From NCBI GenBank assembly GCA_035293845.1, contig DATGMB010000304.1, forward strand, positions 1 through 32,606: DNA of 32,606 bases, written 5' to 3'. This document shows positions 7,949-16,438 of this stretch, piece by piece (positions within the stretch are counted from its first letter, which is position 1; each line of letters starts with the position of its first letter). Made by a program: the position numbers and the translations under genes. Source of the stretch: DATGMB01 sp035293845 (GTDB lineage Bacteria; Acidobacteriota; Terriglobia; Bryobacterales; Bryobacteraceae). The notes beneath the pieces are model-generated. The model was not told where the DNA came from, did not search any database, and saw only the letters and a list, made by a program, of their open reading frames with translations.

Positions 7949-9114
7949 AGAGCGCGGTTCTCGCGGCGCTGATCCTTCTTGGGGCGGGCGCAGTCCCGGC
8001 AGCCTCGTTCGTGGATTCGGGCTACGACCACTTCTACAACCTCGAATATCCCGAAGCCATCGCCGATTTCGAACGCGCGATCGCGCAGCACCCCGAAGAT
8101 CCGGAGCTGCACAACCACCTGGCGCAGGCCATCGTATTTGAGGAAATGTACCGCGACGGCGCGCTCGAAAGCGAGCTGGTGAGCGGCAACAACGCCTTCC
8201 TGCGGCGTCCCAAGCTGAACCCGTCGCCGGCCACCGAGCGCCGCTTCCTGGACGAAGTGCAGCGCGCGATGTCGCTCGCGCAGGCGCGGCTTGCGCAAAA
8301 CCCGAAGGACACGGCCGCCCTGTACGCGCTCGGCATCTCCTACGGCCTGCGGTCGGATTATTACTGGGTCGTGAAGAAGGCGTGGCGCGATTCGCTCAAG
8401 GATGCCACCGCGGCCCGCCGTCTGCATACACGGGTCACCGAGATCGACCCGTCCAACATCGACGCGCGGCTGGTGCAGGGCCTCGACGATTACCTGGTTG
8501 GCTGCCTGCCCTGGCACTGGCGCATGCTCGGCTTTCTGGTGGGGATCCACGGCGATAAGGAGAAGGGCATCCGCACGGTCCAGGAGGTCGCGGCGAAGGG
8601 CCGCACCACCCGCCAGGACGCCCAGATCTTCCTCTGCGCGCTCTACCGCCGCGAAAACCAGCCGGCGCGCGCCGTGCCGATCATTCAGGAGCTGATCCGG
8701 CTTTATCCGCGCAACTACCTGCTGCGCCTCGAACTCTCCCAGATGTACAGCATGGCCGGCGATGGGACGCATGCGCTCGATGCCGTCGAAGAGGTGGCGC
8801 GCCTGAAACGCGCCCACGCTCCCGGCTACGACCGCGTCCCGTGGGAGAAGATCTGGTTTCAGGAGGGCACGATTCAGTTCTGGTACCGGCAATACCATCC
8901 GGCGCTGGAAAATCTGGAGAAGGTGGCGGCCGGTTCGGCCGATATCGACCTGAACAGCGCCGTGTATGCCTGGCTGCGCATCGGCCAGATCTATGACCTC
9001 ACCGGCCATCGCGACCAGGCCGTGCCCGCGTACCGCAAGGCGATCGCGACGGCGCCGCAATCGGACGCGGGCCAGGAGGCCGGCCGCTATCTTTCGACAC
9101 CGTACCGCCGGTAG
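7945..9114 (+). CDS. Exported tetratricopeptide-repeat protein
   Basis: The 389-residue protein has a signal peptide (MKSAVLAALILLGAGAVPAAS) and then several TPR-like helical pairs. Examples are YDHFYNLEYPEAIADFERAIAQHPEDPELHNHLAQAIV (about 28-65), DTAALYALGISYGL, YPRNYLLRLELSQMYSMAGD and YAWLRIGQIYDLTGHRDQAVPAYRKAIATAP (about 346-376). It likely acts as a protein-binding scaffold in the periplasm or outer envelope. The central region (DARLVQGLDDYLVGCLPWHWRMLGFLVGIHGDKEKGIRTVQEVAAKG) matches a conserved segment of Acidobacterial TPR proteins. I chose ATG 7945, which overlaps the queG stop by ATGA and places the signal peptide at the N-terminus. Confidence 0.85.
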   Translation: MKSAVLAALILLGAGAVPAASFVDSGYDHFYNLEYPEAIADFERAIAQHPEDPELHNHLAQAIVFEEMYRDGALESELVSGNNAFLRRPKLNPSPATERRFLDEVQRAMSLAQARLAQNPKDTAALYALGISYGLRSDYYWVVKKAWRDSLKDATAARRLHTRVTEIDPSNIDARLVQGLDDYLVGCLPWHWRMLGFLVGIHGDKEKGIRTVQEVAAKGRTTRQDAQIFLCALYRRENQPARAVPIIQELIRLYPRNYLLRLELSQMYSMAGDGTHALDAVEEVARLKRAHAPGYDRVPWEKIWFQEGTIQFWYRQYHPALENLEKVAAGSADIDLNSAVYAWLRIGQIYDLTGHRDQAVPAYRKAIATAPQSDAGQEAGRYLSTPYRR

Positions 9115-9116
9115 CG

Positions 9117-9455
9117 CTACTGGTCGATCTGCACCTTCACGGGCTGCTCGATCAGCTTGGCGTCCTTGCCGGCGGTGAGCACCATCAGGGAAAGGCGGCC
9201 GGTGGCCTTGGCCGGGATCTTGAACTTGATGGCAGTATCGGTCTGCTCCACAATGGCGCATTCGAGATCCGTTTTGTCATCAGTCAGATAGACCTTGGCG
9301 ACGGAGCCCTTGGCGAGATTCTCACCGGATACGGCGATGACATCCCCGATTTTTCCATTCTGGGGTTCGACCGAGACCATCCGCGGCATGGCCGGTTGTG
9401 CCCAGGCCGCGAACGCGGCGGCGATGAGAAGCGCGATAACAAAAGACAGTTTCAT
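9117..9455 (-). CDS. Exported IPT/TIG-domain small protein
   Basis: The 112-residue protein has a signal peptide (MKLSFVIALLIAAAFAAWAQ) and one IPT/TIG Ig-like fold: PRMVSVEPQNGKIGDVIAVSGENLAKGSVAKVYLTDDKTDLECAIVEQTDTAIKFKIPAKATGRLSLMVLT. The P.NGKIGD.I.VSG.NL pattern is the TIG hallmark. The frame also continues upstream to 9509, but the signal peptide fixes the start at ATG 9455. It is convergent with the TPR gene; only 2 bp separate the stops. It probably has a structural or binding role in the periplasm. Confidence 0.8.
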   Translation of the reverse strand: MKLSFVIALLIAAAFAAWAQPAMPRMVSVEPQNGKIGDVIAVSGENLAKGSVAKVYLTDDKTDLECAIVEQTDTAIKFKIPAKATGRLSLMVLTAGKDAKLIEQPVKVQIDQ

Positions 9456-9527
9456 CTGAATATCCGGTCCTTCGACATAGATGTTATGTCGATCGGGCGC
9501 CGAATTCAAGGGTATGGGGTTACTTCG

Positions 9528-10103
9528 TTACGGCGCGCAGCGCGCCAGAGCTTCGCGCGTGAGGGCGATGTACGGATGACCCGCCGGCAGGGTCGCTTCG
9601 CGCGCAGCCAGGGCGCGCCGGTAGACTGCGGCGGCTTCGCTGCGCTGCCCTTCCGACTCCAGAATCGCGCCGAGGTTGTAAAGCGCGGTGCCGTAGTGCG
9701 CCTCGGCCGCCGGACCGATCGCCACCGCGCGGCGCGCCATCCGCTCCGCCTCCGCATAGCGCTCCTGCGACGCCAGCGCCTCGGCGAGCACATTCAGCGC
9801 CGGGACCAGGCTCGCATCTTCCGGCCCGAAGCGCGCTTCAAGCGTTGCCAGCGAGTGCCGCGCGTAGACCTCGGCGTAATTGGAATAGCCGGCCTGCTCG
9901 AAGGCGAGCGCCAGGTTCCGCACCATCATGGCGGTCACCGGGGCCGCCGCCCCGTACCGCATGACCGCGGACTGCACTGCCTCCCGAGCGGCCCGCACGG
10001 CCGGCAGCGCCACTGGATTCGGCGGAAGGATGACGCCCGCAGCGAGAACCGCGTTGAGCCAGATCATGCCCGAGAGTACGCCGCGCATGCCCGCCGGTTC
10101 CAT
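9528..10103 (-). CDS. Exported TPR-repeat protein
   Basis: The 191-residue protein has an N-terminal hydrophobic segment (MRGVLSGMIWLNAVLAAGVI) and three TPR_10/TPR_12-like units. They are ALAFEQAGYSNYAEVYARHSLATLEARFG, LNVLAEALASQERYAEAERMARRAVAIGP and LYNLGAILESEGQRSEAAAVYRRALAAREATLPAGHP. The start is either ATG 10103 or, more compactly, ATG 10088 (MRGVLSG); neither has a clear ribosome-binding site. The frame runs further up but that part overlaps the promoter region of the divergent kinase gene and does not look coding. It lies 72 bp upstream of the TIG gene on the same strand and may be co-transcribed with it. Confidence 0.72.
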   Translation of the reverse strand: MEPAGMRGVLSGMIWLNAVLAAGVILPPNPVALPAVRAAREAVQSAVMRYGAAAPVTAMMVRNLALAFEQAGYSNYAEVYARHSLATLEARFGPEDASLVPALNVLAEALASQERYAEAERMARRAVAIGPAAEAHYGTALYNLGAILESEGQRSEAAAVYRRALAAREATLPAGHPYIALTREALARCAP

Positions 10104-10292
10104 CGAAATCGAGCCGGCGCGGAGAATCGCGGGCGAACGCGAGTTCGTCCGGCAGCGCCGTATCCGCGCCCGCGGAAGTTTTTCTCCGTTCGGGTCCGCA
10201 AATCCGCGCCCATCCGAAATTGTCCGCGCGAGCGGGCGGCTGCGCCCGGAACGGATTAATATAGGTTCGACGCGCGGCTGAGGGCCGCCGCC

Positions 10293-12260
10293 ATGGCGAA
10301 TTCCCTGCCCGATTACGTCCTGATCGCCGAACTGCTCGGCTTCGGCACCGGCACGGTGCTTGCGGTCCTCTTGTATCTGCTGGTGCGGCGCTCGGCCTGG
10401 CGCAGCCCCGGCACGCGCCTGCTGACGTGGTCCGCGCTGCTGTGGAACGTTTTCGGCCTCATCACCTACCTGATGCTGCTCGGCGGAGCGCAGCGCGGCT
10501 CGTGGCCGTTCGAAATGTGCCACGCCACCTATCTTTCCGGCGGCGCGTTGTTTCCCGTCAGCTTCCTGCAGCTCTGGGAGCGCCCCTCTTACCCGGCAAG
10601 CTGGCGCAGCCGCGCCGCGCGGTGGCTGCTCGAAATCGCCCGGTGCAGCGCGGCCCTTCTGATCCCGCTGATGTTCGCCTGCGTGCTGACGCCCGATCGC
10701 GCGCTCAACCGCTTCACCACGTATGCCGTCACCTGGAACGCTTCCATTCTATTGACCGCCGGAGCCTTCATCCAGGTGAAGGGCCGGCTCAAAGCCGCTT
10801 CCGACCGCATCTATCTCACGCTCACGCTCGTCGGTGTGTGGGCCTGCACCGCCTCCATCCTGCTGCTGGACCGCACGGCGTTTTCGCCGCGCGTCGAGGC
10901 GGCGCTGGTCGTCGCCAAGGAGCAGTCGCCGTTCCTGGCGATTCTCGGCGCGCTCTTCTTCTTCGCCCGCTTCCGCTCCTCGGACGTGCTGATCAAGTTC
11001 AGCCTGCGGGTGGTGGCCGCGGCGTCGGTCGGCATCTGGGCGTTCTTTTTTATCGCGCGCTCGCTGCCCAAGCTTTCGATGCATCTGAGCGTCTTCCCGC
11101 GCGTTGCGCAGGCGGGAGTCGGCGCCGCGCTGATCGCCGCGCTGCTGCTGCTGTTCGGCAAAGCGGAGTCCGCCATCGGCCGCTGCGTCGACCGCTGGAT
11201 CCTCCGCCAGCCGGACTTTCGCGAAACGCTGGTGCAGCTCTGGGAGCGCATGGCGCAGATCGATAGCGAAGCCGAACTATTCGCCACGGCCGAGCGCGTG
11301 GTCGCGCAGGCGCTCGGACTGCGCGCCGCCCGCGTCCTCAACCGCGCCGATTTTCCCGCCGTCGAGACGCATGCCGCGGCCAACGCCGGCCGCCTGTGGG
11401 AGCTTTCCTGCGATGACGCCTGCCGCCGCCTGCTGCCCGAGTTCGATACCGACATCCTGGTGCCCGTGCGGGTGCACGGCGAAATCACGCAGGTGATGGC
11501 GATCGCGCCCGCCCCGGGACGCCGCAGCCTGCTCGAAAGCGAGCTGACGTTTTTGCGCAGCGTCGCCGGCCAGCTCGGGCGGCGCCTCGAAGCGCTCGCC
11601 CACCAGCGCGAAACCATCGAGCGCCAGAGCCGCGAGGCGCGTCTCCGCCAGCTCGCCGCGCAGGCCGAGCTGAAGGCTCTGCGCGCGCAGATCAACCCGC
11701 ACTTCCTGTTCAATTCCCTGAACACCATCGCCGAGCTCATCGTCACGGACTCCGGCAAAGCGGAGACCATGACGCTGCTGCTCTCGAAGGTCTTCCGCCA
11801 CGTGCTGATGCACACCGACCGTCCGCTCACGCGCGTCGAGGAGGAAATGGAATTCCTCCGCACCTATCTCGGAATCGAGCAGGTGCGCTTCGGCCCGCGT
11901 CTTTCGGTCAAAATGCAGCTCGACCCGGCCGTCTCGCAGGATACGATCCCGTCGCTCATTCTGCAGCCGGTGGTCGAAAACGCGATCAAACATGGTCTTG
12001 CGCCCAAAATCGGTGTGGGCTCGCTCAGCATCACCGCCGAGCGCCAGGGCGAGTTCGTGAAGCTGGCCGTGGAGGACGATGGCGTGGGCGCGGCCGCCCC
12101 GCGGCCCCCGGCCGCCAACAACGGCCTCGGGCTGAAGATCATCGCCGAGCGCCTGCGCACGCTCTACCACGGCCGGGCGAGCCTCGAGTTCGAAGCCGCG
12201 GAGGCCGCCGGCAGCCGCGTCACCATCCTGATTCCCCGAAGCGGGGCGGCGGCGGTATGA
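10293..12260 (+). CDS. LytS-type membrane sensor histidine kinase
   Basis: The 655-residue protein has seven or so N-terminal membrane helices (about 8-270), a GAF-like domain (about 325-440) and a coiled-coil linker. A His_kinase domain follows with QINPHFLFNSLNTIAELIV; the phospho-acceptor His is about residue 470. The HATPase_c domain shows the N box VVENAIKHGL (Asn about 563) and G boxes VEDDGVG and NNGLGLKIIAERL. This matches the LytS/YehU class, which phosphorylates a LytTR-type partner. That partner begins at the ATGA overlap directly downstream. The signal is unknown; the membrane part is not a typical 5TM-5TMR_LYT domain by eye. Confidence 0.92.
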   Translation: MANSLPDYVLIAELLGFGTGTVLAVLLYLLVRRSAWRSPGTRLLTWSALLWNVFGLITYLMLLGGAQRGSWPFEMCHATYLSGGALFPVSFLQLWERPSYPASWRSRAARWLLEIARCSAALLIPLMFACVLTPDRALNRFTTYAVTWNASILLTAGAFIQVKGRLKAASDRIYLTLTLVGVWACTASILLLDRTAFSPRVEAALVVAKEQSPFLAILGALFFFARFRSSDVLIKFSLRVVAAASVGIWAFFFIARSLPKLSMHLSVFPRVAQAGVGAALIAALLLLFGKAESAIGRCVDRWILRQPDFRETLVQLWERMAQIDSEAELFATAERVVAQALGLRAARVLNRADFPAVETHAAANAGRLWELSCDDACRRLLPEFDTDILVPVRVHGEITQVMAIAPAPGRRSLLESELTFLRSVAGQLGRRLEALAHQRETIERQSREARLRQLAAQAELKALRAQINPHFLFNSLNTIAELIVTDSGKAETMTLLLSKVFRHVLMHTDRPLTRVEEEMEFLRTYLGIEQVRFGPRLSVKMQLDPAVSQDTIPSLILQPVVENAIKHGLAPKIGVGSLSITAERQGEFVKLAVEDDGVGAAAPRPPAANNGLGLKIIAERLRTLYHGRASLEFEAAEAAGSRVTILIPRSGAAAV

Positions 12261-13003
12261 GGAGCCTGATCGTCGACGACGAGGCCGCCGCGCGGTCGCG
12301 GCTGGTGCGCCTGCTGGCGGCGCATCCGGAAATCGAGATCGCGGGGCAGGCATCCGACGGATTGGAGGCGCTGGCGAAGATCGAACAAATCCGCCCCGAG
12401 CTGGTCTTCCTCGATATCCAGATGCCGGGACTCGACGGGTTCCAGGTGCTGCGCTCGATCCCAAGCGGCGTGCCCTACCCGCTGGTGGTCTTCGTCACCG
12501 GCTACGACCGCCACGCTCTCGCGGCCTTCGAGGCCAACGCCCTGGCCTATCTGCTGAAGCCCGTGGAGACCGACCGTCTGGCGACGGTGGTCGAGCGCGC
12601 CGCCAGGCTCTGCGCGCCCGAGCAGGAACGCGAGCGCCACGCCGCCGCCGCGCGCGCCCGCGCCACACCGCTCGCGCAGGTCGTCGGCCGCAAGCGCGAC
12701 CGGTTCATCCTGCTCAACCCCGCGGACATCCTCTATTTCGCCGCCGAGGACGGCCTGATCAAAGCCAAAACCGCCGCCGATTCGTTCCTGGTGAACTTCC
12801 AGCTTGCCGAGCTCGAAAGCAGCCTGCCCGATACTTTCTTCCGCGCCCGCCGCTCCGTGCTGGTGAACCTCGCCCGCGTGAAGGAAATCCGGCCGTATTT
12901 CAAGAGCAGCTTCCTACTCGTGATGGCCGACGCCGCCGAGACCCAGATCGCGGTGGCGGGGCGGCAGGCGAAGCTGTTAAGGCAGCGGATACCGGGGCTG
13001 TAG
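12257..13003 (+). CDS. LytTR-family response regulator
   Basis: The 248-residue protein has a receiver domain (1-120) with acidic pocket D7 D8, phospho-acceptor D53 in LVFLDIQMPG, a T in FVTGYD and K in YLLKPVE. A LytTR DNA-binding domain follows (about 140-248): VGRKRDRFILLNPADILYFAAEDGLIKAKT...DTFFRARRSVLVNLARVKEI. It is the cognate partner of the upstream kinase (4-bp overlap). LytTR regulators bind imperfect direct repeats near promoters. The cas operon begins 87 bp downstream on the same strand, and that gap contains short direct repeats, so it is a possible target. Confidence 0.93.
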   Translation: MRSLIVDDEAAARSRLVRLLAAHPEIEIAGQASDGLEALAKIEQIRPELVFLDIQMPGLDGFQVLRSIPSGVPYPLVVFVTGYDRHALAAFEANALAYLLKPVETDRLATVVERAARLCAPEQERERHAAAARARATPLAQVVGRKRDRFILLNPADILYFAAEDGLIKAKTAADSFLVNFQLAELESSLPDTFFRARRSVLVNLARVKEIRPYFKSSFLLVMADAAETQIAVAGRQAKLLRQRIPGL

Positions 13004-13027
13004 CCGCAATTGCCCGTCCTTCGCGCA

Positions 13028-13076
13028 GGTACTCTCGGTACTATCTCGCGCGATACACAGTCACCCCCACTGTCAC
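13028..13076 (+). promoter_or_regulatory. Direct-repeat cluster upstream of cas3 (possible operator/promoter)
   Basis: Two tandem 9-mers, GGTACTCTC and GGTACTATC (13028-13045), lie between CGCGC blocks. ACAGTCAC (13057-13064) and ACTGTCAC (13069-13076) form a 12-bp-period direct repeat; ACAGT/ACTGT also form a small inverted repeat. TATGAA at 13077-13082 is a possible -10. Function is inferred from position. Confidence 0.35.
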
Positions 13077-13090
13077 TATGAAACTAGCCC

Positions 13091-15658
13091 ATGGACTCCG
13101 AAGACCTGGCCTTTTTCCGCGCAGCGTTCGCTGCCTTATCCGGCGGCCGTGTGCCATTCCCCTGGCAGGAACGGCTCTTCCTATCGTTTTGCCAAGGTGA
13201 GATTCCCGCTTCCGCGGCGTTGCCGACTGGCTGCGGCAAAACTGCGGTAATGCTCGTTTGGCTGATTGCCCTCGCCTGGCAAGCCCGAAACGGACCGGGA
13301 AGCGTCTCGCTCCCCAGACGATTGGTTTGGGTGGTCAACCGCCGAGCCGTAGTCGACCAGGCCACTACCGAGGCGGAGAAAATCCGCAAGCGCCTGGTTG
13401 ATGACGGCATCGCCGGACTGGGCGAACTGCGCCGGGCGCTGGCGCGCTTGTCCGGCGGCCCCAAGCCGCTCGGGATCAGCACGCTCCGCGGCCAGTTTGC
13501 CGATAACGGCGAGTGGTGCGACGATCCGGCGCGCCCGGCCATCATCGTCGGTACGGTCGATATGATCGGCAGCCGGCTGCTGTTCTCCGGCTATGGCCTG
13601 GGTTTCCGGCGCCGCCCCCTGCACGCGGGGTTTCTCGGACAGGATGCTCTGCTTGTCCATGACGAGGCCCACCTGGAGCCCGCCTTCCAGAAGCTGATCG
13701 AGGCGGTGCGGGACGAGCAGAAGCGCTGCGGCGACTTCCGGCGCTTCCACGTAATGGGGCTGACCGCAACCTCGCGCGGCGGAGGCGAAGACGCGTTCCG
13801 GCTGACCGAAGAAGACCGCGCGTCCGGCACGGAGATCCAGCGCCGCATCGAGGCCAGGAAGGGCCTCGCGCTGCACCGCGTGGAATCGGACAAGCAGGTA
13901 GCGGCGGCCGTGGCGGAGCGGGCGCTCGAATTCCGCGAGAGCGGGGCCGCGATCCTGATCTTTCTGCGGACGCTGAAGGACGTCGAAGAGGTTCGCGGCA
14001 AGCTGCGCGGGCAGAAGGTTCTTCCGCTGACCGGAACGATACGCGGGCTCGAGCGCGACCGGATGAGCCAGAACGATCCGATCTTCGCGCGCTTCAGCCC
14101 GGACTCTCCGGCCGCTCCCGAGCCCGGAACCGTGTACCTGGTGTGCACGTCGGCGGGCGAGGTCGGGGTGAATCTGTCGGCCGATCATCTGGTTTGCGAT
14201 CTCACGCCGTTCGACAGCATGGCGCAGCGGTTCGGCCGCGTGAACCGGTTCGGTACGGGCGATGCGCGGATCGAGCTGGTCTACGCGCCGGTGGCGGCCT
14301 CCGGCTCAGAGTTCGACCAGGCGCGAGCACGGACGCTGGAGCTGCTTCAGAAATTACCGCAGCGCGACGATGGACGTCTCGATGCGAGCCCGGCGGCGCT
14401 GGAAGAGCTGCCGGCGGAAGAGCGGGCGGCGGCGTTCTCACCGGCGCCGGCGACGGTTCCGGCGAGCGACATTCTCTTCGACCGTTGGGCGATGACCTCG
14501 ATTCGCGGCCGCGAACCGATGCCTGGGCGGCCGCCCGCCGCAGACTGGCTGCATGGCACCGATCAGGCGGAGCCGCCGCAGACGTGGGTGGCGTGGCGCC
14601 AGGAGGTCCAGGAGATCCGAGGGCCTTTGGCGGAACAATATCCGCCGGAAGAACTGCTGGACGATTATCCGCTGAAGCCGCACGAACTGCTGCGAGATGC
14701 GAGCCGGAGGATCGTGGAGCAACTCAAGAAGCTGGCGGCTCGCGTTCCGGCGGAAACGGACGTCTGGCTCGTGGATGGCGACGGCGCGGTGAAGATCGAG
14801 CTTCTGTCGGAACTGGTAAAGAGGGAGCCCGAAGAGCTGCGGGACTGCACGGTTCTGCTGCCGCCGCAGGCGGGCGGATTGACGAAAGAAGGCATGCTGG
14901 ACGGGTCGGCGGAATACGACGGCGAGCCGCGCTACGACGTCGCGGACGACTGGGCCGGCGGCTCGGAGCGTAAGCGCGTCCACGAAGGTGGCGGCGTGCC
15001 CGGCATGCGGCTGGTCCGCCGGATCAACGTCGCGGAGAGCGACGAGGAGCCGCCGCAGTACTGGAGCTGGTACGTGCGAGAGGCGGGATCGCGCGCGGCA
15101 ACGGCGGCGCAGGAATTGGACGTCCACAGCGCGTCGGCGGAGCGCATCGCGCGCGGCCTGGCAGCCCGGGCCGGCTTGCCGGATACGGAAGCCGAGGCGA
15201 TCGCCTTCGCCGCCAAATGGCACGATGCGGGGAAACGGCGCGCGGTCTGGCAGCGCTCGATCGGGAATCGCGAGTATCCGGATCGCGTGCTGGCGAAATC
15301 CGGCCCGGAGATGCAAGGCGCCGCGACGAAGTACCGGCATGAATTCGGGTCCCTGATCGATATGGCGAAGACCGAAGAGTTCCGGGCGCTTCCGCCGGAG
15401 ATGCAGGATCTCGTGCTGCACGTTGTGGCGGCGCATCACGGGCGGGCGCGCCCGCACTTCACCGGAGAGGAGGCATTCGACTTGGAAAACGCAGCCGAAG
15501 GCGCCGCGATCGCGCCGGAGGTCCCGCGGCGGTATGCGCGCCTGCAGCGCCGCTACGGGCGATGGGGATTGGCCTACCTGGAGTCGCTGGTGCGGGCTGC
15601 GGATGCGCAGGCTTCGCAGGAGATCCCAAGCGCGCGAGCGGCGGGAGGCGAGAGATGA
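13091..15658 (+). CDS. cas3: Type I-G Cas3 helicase-nuclease with C-terminal HD domain
   Basis: This is the effector nuclease that unwinds and degrades target DNA after Cascade binding. The 855-residue protein has an SF2 helicase first: Q-like FPWQERLF, Walker A LPTGCGKTAVML (K50), DEAH box (191-194), motif III LTATS, and motif VI MAQRFGRVNRFG (377-388). The HD nuclease lies at the C-terminus: IAFAAKWHDAGKRR (H711 D712) and HVVAAHHGRARPHF. The helicase-then-HD order is the reverse of most type I Cas3 proteins and is characteristic of I-G/I-U. No Shine-Dalgarno is seen before ATG 13091; the start fits homologues, which begin a few residues before PFPWQ. The stop overlaps the next ATG (ATGA). 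Confidence 0.93.
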   Translation: MDSEDLAFFRAAFAALSGGRVPFPWQERLFLSFCQGEIPASAALPTGCGKTAVMLVWLIALAWQARNGPGSVSLPRRLVWVVNRRAVVDQATTEAEKIRKRLVDDGIAGLGELRRALARLSGGPKPLGISTLRGQFADNGEWCDDPARPAIIVGTVDMIGSRLLFSGYGLGFRRRPLHAGFLGQDALLVHDEAHLEPAFQKLIEAVRDEQKRCGDFRRFHVMGLTATSRGGGEDAFRLTEEDRASGTEIQRRIEARKGLALHRVESDKQVAAAVAERALEFRESGAAILIFLRTLKDVEEVRGKLRGQKVLPLTGTIRGLERDRMSQNDPIFARFSPDSPAAPEPGTVYLVCTSAGEVGVNLSADHLVCDLTPFDSMAQRFGRVNRFGTGDARIELVYAPVAASGSEFDQARARTLELLQKLPQRDDGRLDASPAALEELPAEERAAAFSPAPATVPASDILFDRWAMTSIRGREPMPGRPPAADWLHGTDQAEPPQTWVAWRQEVQEIRGPLAEQYPPEELLDDYPLKPHELLRDASRRIVEQLKKLAARVPAETDVWLVDGDGAVKIELLSELVKREPEELRDCTVLLPPQAGGLTKEGMLDGSAEYDGEPRYDVADDWAGGSERKRVHEGGGVPGMRLVRRINVAESDEEPPQYWSWYVREAGSRAATAAQELDVHSASAERIARGLAARAGLPDTEAEAIAFAAKWHDAGKRRAVWQRSIGNREYPDRVLAKSGPEMQGAATKYRHEFGSLIDMAKTEEFRALPPEMQDLVLHVVAAHHGRARPHFTGEEAFDLENAAEGAAIAPEVPRRYARLQRRYGRWGLAYLESLVRAADAQASQEIPSARAAGGER

Positions 15659-16425
15659 TTCAGGTTCGTGTGCAGCCGGCGAATCCGGGGCAATTCTTCG
15701 CCTGCTGCGGGTTACTGGAACTGGCGGATCGCCTTTGGGGAGGAGCGGAGGGTTGGTTCGAGGAGAGCTCGTTTCACGCTCGGCCGCTGACCGGTTCGGC
15801 CGGCCACACGTTGGCGGCAACCCTTGCAGCGATCGGGTCCGCCCCCTTGCACCAGGTGGATCCTGACGACGACTACTCGTCGCCGATCCAGATCGCCGCG
15901 CCGTTCGGCCTGGACCTCGACTGGTGGAAGGACACGCGGGCGGGCGGCGGCCGCCTAAAAGTTTGGGCAGGCAGCATGCGCAGCGTCAGGATCGCGCGCG
16001 CGATGCAATCCGCGCTTCGCAACCCGGATTTTCAGACCGAGGCCCTGTTCGATGCCGGAACGGTGGTATACGATCCGGCGGAGCCGGACAAGAAGGTCGA
16101 GCCGTTCTATTTCGACAGCCGGCGCGGCTGTTCGGCGCAATCGGTCGACGTGGGCTTCTCCGCCGACGCCTTGCAGATGACCAGCCAGGCATTTCCCGCC
16201 GTCGAGTTCCTGTGCCTCGTGGGCCTGCAGCGCTTCCGTCCACGGCCCACCGGCCAGCCGCGCGTATTCGAATATTTCTGCTGGAGCGTGCCGTATCCGC
16301 CGGCGATCGCCGCCGCGGCGGCGTGCGGCGCGATGGGCTTACCGGCGCACGGATTCCGGTTCGAGAACGGATTCCGCACCGATCAGCGCAAACACAAAGC
16401 ATTTCTGAGTGCGACACCGATATAG
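15655..16425 (+). CDS. csb3: Csb3 / Cas8u2, type I-G Cascade subunit
   Basis: This 256-residue protein begins MIQVRVQPANPGQFFACCGLLELADRLW, the N-terminal pattern of Csb3 (compact Cas8-like subunit, Cas8u2). Other conserved stretches are FYFDSRRGCSAQSVDVGFSADAL (about 142-164) and AVEFLCLVGLQRFRP (about 183-197). In type I-G it takes the place of the large Cascade subunit and probably helps with PAM recognition. It starts in the cas3 stop (ATGA). Identification rests on the motifs and the cas3-csb3-csb1-csb2 order of the Geobacter-type I-G locus. Confidence 0.82.
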   Translation: MIQVRVQPANPGQFFACCGLLELADRLWGGAEGWFEESSFHARPLTGSAGHTLAATLAAIGSAPLHQVDPDDDYSSPIQIAAPFGLDLDWWKDTRAGGGRLKVWAGSMRSVRIARAMQSALRNPDFQTEALFDAGTVVYDPAEPDKKVEPFYFDSRRGCSAQSVDVGFSADALQMTSQAFPAVEFLCLVGLQRFRPRPTGQPRVFEYFCWSVPYPPAIAAAAACGAMGLPAHGFRFENGFRTDQRKHKAFLSATPI

Positions 16426-16438
16426 AGAGGAAAAAAGA

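Noticed and set aside
14438..15820. Long minus-strand open frame opposite cas3/csb3
   Set aside because: High GC makes long antisense frames common. It is Arg/Pro-rich with no domain, while the plus strand has clear Cas motifs.
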